Positions 5,594 through 8,553 of a stretch of DNA of 8,553 bases are shown piece by piece. The notes beneath the pieces were generated by a model. The model searched no databases. It was not told where the DNA came from and was given only the letters and a program-made list of their open reading frames with translations. The translations under genes and the position numbers were made by a program. Source of the stretch: Anaerolineae bacterium (GTDB taxonomy: Bacteria > Chloroflexota > Anaerolineae > B4-G1); assembly GCA_030612185.1 (NCBI GenBank), contig JAUWOI010000167.1, forward strand, positions 1-8,553, given 5' to 3'. The stretch's first letter is position 1; the number at the start of each line of letters is the position of its first letter.

Positions 5594-7492
5594 TCAGTCC
5601 TCGTATCCCGGAATGGGCCCGAAAGCAGCCTCGATCTTCTTTGGCTCGAAAATCTCCAGCATACACTCCCACCAGGTCAGCCCGTCGGTCTTCTGGAACT
5701 CCCACCAGCGGATGTCCGGCCAGAAGTAGCGCCAGCGCCACAGGGCCGGTATCCGCTCCCACCCGTAGTCGCTGGCGAGGGTAGTGAAGTCCACGTAGTA
5801 GCCAGCCGGAATGTGCGCTTTGGGCGCGCCACCCTCCACCATAGCGCGCCCGCCGTCCTGACGGGCGTTCAGGCCCCACACTGCTTCGCGCAGGGGCTCG
5901 CCCATGCTTCCATCTTGCTCGGCGGTGCGTATGAAGATGCGCCAGTAGGTGACGTTGCCCACATCCTCCCGTACCAGTTCGACCCACGGTTCATCGTCCT
6001 CGTAGGGTTCTTGGTCCAGCCTGATCGCTCTGCCACAGACGTGCCAACTCATACGTGAGTGACCCGATGGCGGCGTATGGGTAATCGGCAGCCACGAACT
6101 GCCCAGTGTGGTCAGATAGTCCCACCCCGTTTCCTCGATCAGGCGCTGGCGTAGTGCGTTGAAACTCTCGTTCACCCGGTCGGACAGGAACGGCTCCTCG
6201 TCGCCGTTAGCGTTGGGGAGCGGGAATAGCCTGAATGGCGGGCCACTGGCTGGCATCGGCTGCACCAGTTCCACGTAGAACGGTGGCTCGGGCGGTTCGG
6301 CGGCCTGGGCCCGGGCCACGACGCGGGGAGAAAGTGCGAGGCTCGTCCACGCCAGGTCGTCCAGCGGCCCCTCAATGCTGTAAACCTCCTGGAACAGCGC
6401 CCAGCCTGTCATGCTGGCCGCGACGAGATGGTCGCGCTCGCCCCGTTCGTAAGCGTAGACGAGGCTTTGCCCATCGGGTGCCCAGGCTGGAGAACTGCCA
6501 ACGCCCAAGAGTTCAGTCTGGGTCTGGTTGGCCGTCATCGCGTCCCAATCGAAGGTCGTGACCTGGATGGAGGGATTGCCCCGTGGCCCGCTTACGTAGG
6601 CCATTTGTGTGCCGTCAGGTGACCAGGCCGGGTCGTCTTCGTCCAGGTCGGGGCTTTGGGTGACGTTGATGATCTCTCCCTCACCGTCGAGGAGGTAGAG
6701 GTAGATATCCTTGTTGCCGTCACGGAAGGAACTGAGGGCGATAGCGCGGCTGTCGGGCGACCAGGCCGGCCCGTAGTCGGGTGCGCGGTCGGTCGTGATG
6801 CGCTGCAGTTGCTGCTCGGCGGTGCTCATCACGTAAATGTCAAGGTTGCCACGGCGGTAGGATTCAAAGGCGATCCAGCGACCGTCAGGCGACCAACTGG
6901 GGTTAGCGTCGAATCCGGGATCGTGGGTTAGGCGGATCAGTGCGCCACTGACCAGATCCAGCAGGTAGATGTCCCAATTGTGGGCGTGGTTCGAGGCGAA
7001 GGCGACGTAGTTGCCATCGGGCGACCAAGCCGGGTCACGGTCCTCGGCCGGGTCGTAGGTCAGCCGCACCAGTTGTCGCTCAGCCTGGTTGAGGGCGTAG
7101 ATATCAGCGTTGCCGTTGCGCCGCAGGGTGAAGGCGATGGCCCCGCCGCTGCCGAAAGGGGTGGGTGTGGAGCCAGGGGTGGGTGTGGGTCCGGGCGTCG
7201 CGGTAGCGACGACGATGAATTCGGGAGGCTCCTCTATGGCTGACAGCGTGGTCGTCTGGTACAGCGCGACGGTTAGCAGTACCAGTACCACCAGGTTACC
7301 CAGGATCAGCAGAATGAGCAATCTTACGCCGCGCGGTCGCAGCGTGAGGGGCTGCCCGACCTTGTCTGGCCTGCACAGCCAGCGCCAGGCGAAAGCGACG
7401 CGGTTCCAGAGTCGCCGGAGCACACCTCCTTGCTTCTCTACCGTCTCTGTCTCGGGTTCGTGAGATTCTGCTTGCTGCACTTCGTCGGCCAT
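5594..7492 (-). CDS. Membrane-anchored PD40 beta-propeller with degenerate M15-like C-terminal domain
   Basis: A 632-residue single-span protein. Residues 1-55 are a charged cytoplasmic tail (RRLWNR, RPRG); 56-78 form one strong membrane helix; 92-117 are a Pro-Thr-Gly linker (ATPGPTPTPGSTPTP); the rest should be outside. Residues 117-395 contain five TolB-type PD40 blades with WSPDG-like signatures at 156, 200, 244 (WSPDS), 290 and 337 (WAPDG), spaced 44-47 residues apart, several preceded by G-N-x-D-I-Y. There are no TolB partner genes, so this is not Tol-Pal TolB. Residues about 440-600 resemble a VanY/M15 peptidase domain (FNALRQRLIEETGW, GHSRMSWHVCGRAIRL, LASDYGWERI, DIRWWEF), but the expected zinc-binding Asp is R491 and the final His appears to be Trp (W596 or W597); H484 is kept. 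It is probably non-catalytic, perhaps binding cell-wall material. The propeller and anchor are secure; the M15 relation is inferred. Confidence 0.85.
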   Translation of the reverse strand: MADEVQQAESHEPETETVEKQGGVLRRLWNRVAFAWRWLCRPDKVGQPLTLRPRGVRLLILLILGNLVVLVLLTVALYQTTTLSAIEEPPEFIVVATATPGPTPTPGSTPTPFGSGGAIAFTLRRNGNADIYALNQAERQLVRLTYDPAEDRDPAWSPDGNYVAFASNHAHNWDIYLLDLVSGALIRLTHDPGFDANPSWSPDGRWIAFESYRRGNLDIYVMSTAEQQLQRITTDRAPDYGPAWSPDSRAIALSSFRDGNKDIYLYLLDGEGEIINVTQSPDLDEDDPAWSPDGTQMAYVSGPRGNPSIQVTTFDWDAMTANQTQTELLGVGSSPAWAPDGQSLVYAYERGERDHLVAASMTGWALFQEVYSIEGPLDDLAWTSLALSPRVVARAQAAEPPEPPFYVELVQPMPASGPPFRLFPLPNANGDEEPFLSDRVNESFNALRQRLIEETGWDYLTTLGSSWLPITHTPPSGHSRMSWHVCGRAIRLDQEPYEDDEPWVELVREDVGNVTYWRIFIRTAEQDGSMGEPLREAVWGLNARQDGGRAMVEGGAPKAHIPAGYYVDFTTLASDYGWERIPALWRWRYFWPDIRWWEFQKTDGLTWWECMLEIFEPKKIEAAFGPIPGYED

Positions 7493-7501
7493 CTCGGGCC
7501 A

Positions 7502-7529
7502 AGTATACGTCGCCTCGACCGCTTGTCAA
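7502..7529 (-). promoter_or_regulatory. Near-consensus promoter for the PD40 membrane protein, leaderless
   Basis: On the minus strand, a perfect TTGACA (7529-7524), a 16-bp spacer and TATACT (7507-7502). Only 9 nt separate the -10 from the ATG at 7492, so a start at 7495 or 7494 leaves a 2-3 nt leader and no room for a ribosome site. Translation is predicted to begin on a leaderless mRNA. The -35 coincides with that of the plus-strand promoter. Confidence 0.75.
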
Positions 7530-7551
7530 GCCCGCCGCGATGGGTTATACT
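7523..7551 (+). promoter_or_regulatory. Promoter for the DUF299-like protein and transporter
   Basis: TTGTCA (7523-7528), a 17-bp spacer and TATACT (7546-7551). The start should be near 7558, giving a leader of about 70 nt that contains a hairpin. The -35 overlaps by five of six bases the -35 of the opposite promoter, inside CTTGTCAAG at 7522-7530. Confidence 0.7.
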
Positions 7552-7581
7552 TGTGCGTGAAATGAAAAATGTGAAACGTGA

Positions 7582-7604
7582 GGACAGGGTACCTGTCCCG
7601 ACAG
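7582..7604 (+). repeat. Hairpin in the leader of the DUF299-like gene
   Basis: GGACAGG (7582-7588) pairs perfectly with CCTGTCC (7592-7598) around a 3-nt loop. A second GACAG at 7600-7604 can instead pair with the same CTGTC, giving a weaker alternative stem. There is no T run, so a simple terminator is unlikely. It may be a dispersed palindrome or a leader control element. Confidence 0.55.
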
Positions 7605-7628
7605 CCTAGCCAGTCTGGATGAACAGGA

Positions 7629-7871
7629 ATGTATCGCGTTTTCGGCCTCACGATTAACCCTGTGCGGCTCGCGGAGTTGCGGCGCGTACGGGAGGAATAC
7701 CTGGGCGGGGCTACAGGCGAGTACGCCAAGCCCGATCCCGTGCGTCGCGAGGTGGAGTACGCGCTGGGCATCTTCCGCAGCCAGACTGGGTGGCCCGTCG
7801 TTGACGTGACCGACAAACCCATCGAGGAGATTGCGTCCGAGATCCTGGCGCTCGTGGGCGTGTCTCTTTGA
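7629..7871 (+). CDS. Stand-alone C-terminal domain of PEP synthase/PPDK regulatory protein (DUF299)
   Basis: An 80-residue protein matching only the last third of the kinase/pyrophosphorylase family that switches PEP synthase or pyruvate phosphate dikinase on and off (full length about 270-300). The match is ordered: YRVFGLTINP, then LAELRRVREEYL, the Tyr-Ala segment EYAKPD, EVEYALGIF, and the C-terminal GWPVVDVTDKPIEEIASEIL. The N-terminal domain and the P-loop needed for catalysis are absent. A TGA at 7620-7622 closes the frame just upstream, and the space before that holds only promoters, so no N-terminal remnant exists locally. The ATG is preceded by a close, weak AGGA. The frame is clean and well conserved, with its own promoter, so it is either a functional small domain protein or a recently truncated gene. 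The transporter follows 32 bp later. Confidence 0.7.
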   Translation: MYRVFGLTINPVRLAELRRVREEYLGGATGEYAKPDPVRREVEYALGIFRSQTGWPVVDVTDKPIEEIASEILALVGVSL

Positions 7872-7903
7872 GCCTGATCAGATCCAGTATCGAGTATTCT
7901 ACC

Positions 7904-8553
7904 ATGAAGCGTTCTGACAGTGCGACTTCTCTCACAATCGCGGGCGTCCTCGTCGTCGCCGCCTACATTGCTGCACAGATGCTCTCCGACGTCCTGAGCC
8001 TCAAGATCGCACTAGTGGCCGGATTCAGTATAGACGCCGGCACCTTCGTCTACCCCTTCACTTTCACGCTGCGCGACCTGGTGCACAAGATGCTCGGCAG
8101 GACCACGGCTCGCACCATCATCGTCACGGCGGGTCTCATCAACCTGCTGATGGCCGGTTTTTTCGCCTTCGCCGCCTGGCTCCCGCCCGACCCCACCTGG
8201 CGGCTGCAGCGCGAGTTCGCCGCCGTTCTCACGCCCGTGTGGCGCATCGTCGTCGCATCCATTGTCGCTGAGGTCGGCAGCGAGTTCACCGACACTGAGG
8301 TTTACCACCTGTGGGTCACGCGGGTGACGCGCCGCTACCAGTGGGCGCGGGTACTGGTCAGCAACAGTGTCAGCGTACCACTGGATAGCCTCATATTCTG
8401 TTGGGGGGCGTTCGGTGGCCAATTACCCACCGCGACGGTGTGGTCCATCTTCTGGGCCAACGTTCTTGTAAAAGGGGCGGTCACGCTGGTGAGTTTGCCG
8501 GGGATATATCTTGTCCCGGAGACGGGGGGAGGGGGAGACAAGGGGAAGAGGAG
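7904..8553 (+). CDS. Queuosine precursor transporter, YhhQ/VUT family, 3'-truncated by window edge
   Basis: A multi-span membrane protein of the VUT/YhhQ family, which takes up queuosine precursors (preQ0, preQ1 or queuine) for tRNA modification. 216 residues are visible, and the frame is still open at the right edge; YhhQ itself is about 220 residues, so little is missing. Hydrophobic segments lie near 10-28, 32-56, 71-93, 105-123, 148-172 and 177-204. Family signatures are FTFTLRDLVHKMLGRTTAR (loop with Arg-Asp), the acidic AEVGSEFTDTEVYHLW, and SNSVSVPLDSLIFCWGAFG, where the paired Asn/Ser and Asp lie in a helix. The ATG at 7904 has no good ribosome site; a TTG at 7868 overlapping the preceding stop is an alternative that adds 12 residues. 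It is probably co-transcribed with the DUF299-like gene. Base 8553 is not the gene end; the last visible residues are Gly/Lys-rich. Confidence 0.88.
   Translation, partial: MKRSDSATSLTIAGVLVVAAYIAAQMLSDVLSLKIALVAGFSIDAGTFVYPFTFTLRDLVHKMLGRTTARTIIVTAGLINLLMAGFFAFAAWLPPDPTWRLQREFAAVLTPVWRIVVASIVAEVGSEFTDTEVYHLWVTRVTRRYQWARVLVSNSVSVPLDSLIFCWGAFGGQLPTATVWSIFWANVLVKGAVTLVSLPGIYLVPETGGGGDKGKR

Noticed and set aside
6656..7243. Plus-strand frames with repeated Val/Gly-rich products inside the PD40 gene
   Set aside because: They are the reverse-strand reading of the PD40 repeats, so their repetitiveness is inherited from the propeller blades.
7895..7900. TATTCT as a -10 for the transporter gene
   Set aside because: It lies 3 nt before the ATG, so the start point would fall inside the codon region, and no -35 was found. 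Co-transcription from 7523-7551 is simpler.
8012..8422. 136-codon minus-strand frame at the right end
   Set aside because: It is antisense to the YhhQ-type transporter, whose plus-strand reading has family motifs and membrane helices; the minus-strand product has neither.

Overview
The window is about 60% GC and gene-dense, and reads as ordinary chromosome from a Gram-positive-like or Chloroflexota-type bacterium. The lineage is inferred, at modest confidence, from five things: a SufS-SufU cysteine desulfurase and scaffold pair rather than Isc, a membrane-anchored PD40 propeller protein with a Pro-Thr linker, a PEP-synthase-regulator (DUF299) relative, GTG starts, and recurring TATACTT promoters. 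No mobile element, CRISPR array, tRNA or rRNA gene was seen.

Layout from left to right. The 3' two thirds of polA (+, cut by the left edge) carries an intact proofreading exonuclease and an intact polymerase. Its stop codon lies inside a perfect 14-bp hairpin. Next come a small SCP2-type lipid-carrier protein (+), then a promoter with sufS and sufU (+), a two-gene sulfur-mobilisation operon. A THEP1-like P-loop NTPase (-) overlaps the end of sufU tail to tail by 45 bp. A NarL-type response regulator (+) is divergent from the NTPase. A 632-residue single-span membrane protein (-) has a PD40 beta-propeller and a C-terminal domain resembling an M15/VanY peptidase that has lost two metal ligands. 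Divergent from it (+) are an 80-residue protein matching only the C-terminal part of the PEP synthase/PPDK regulatory protein, and a YhhQ/VUT-type queuosine-precursor transporter that runs off the right edge.

How they fit together. sufS and sufU form the one clear functional pair: SufS takes sulfur from cysteine and SufU accepts it. The other genes are housekeeping or regulatory and are not obviously linked in function. The most notable structure is regulatory. Four transcription starts share a TATACTT -10 element with TTG-type -35 elements 16-17 bp upstream. Two of them, at 7502-7551, are back to back and share one -35 palindrome. The minus-strand member places its start point only 2-3 nt before the ATG, which implies a leaderless mRNA.

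I found no clearly new multi-gene system. The best candidates for something undescribed are the stand-alone DUF299 C-terminal domain, the propeller fused to a pseudo-peptidase, and the shared -35 divergent promoter.
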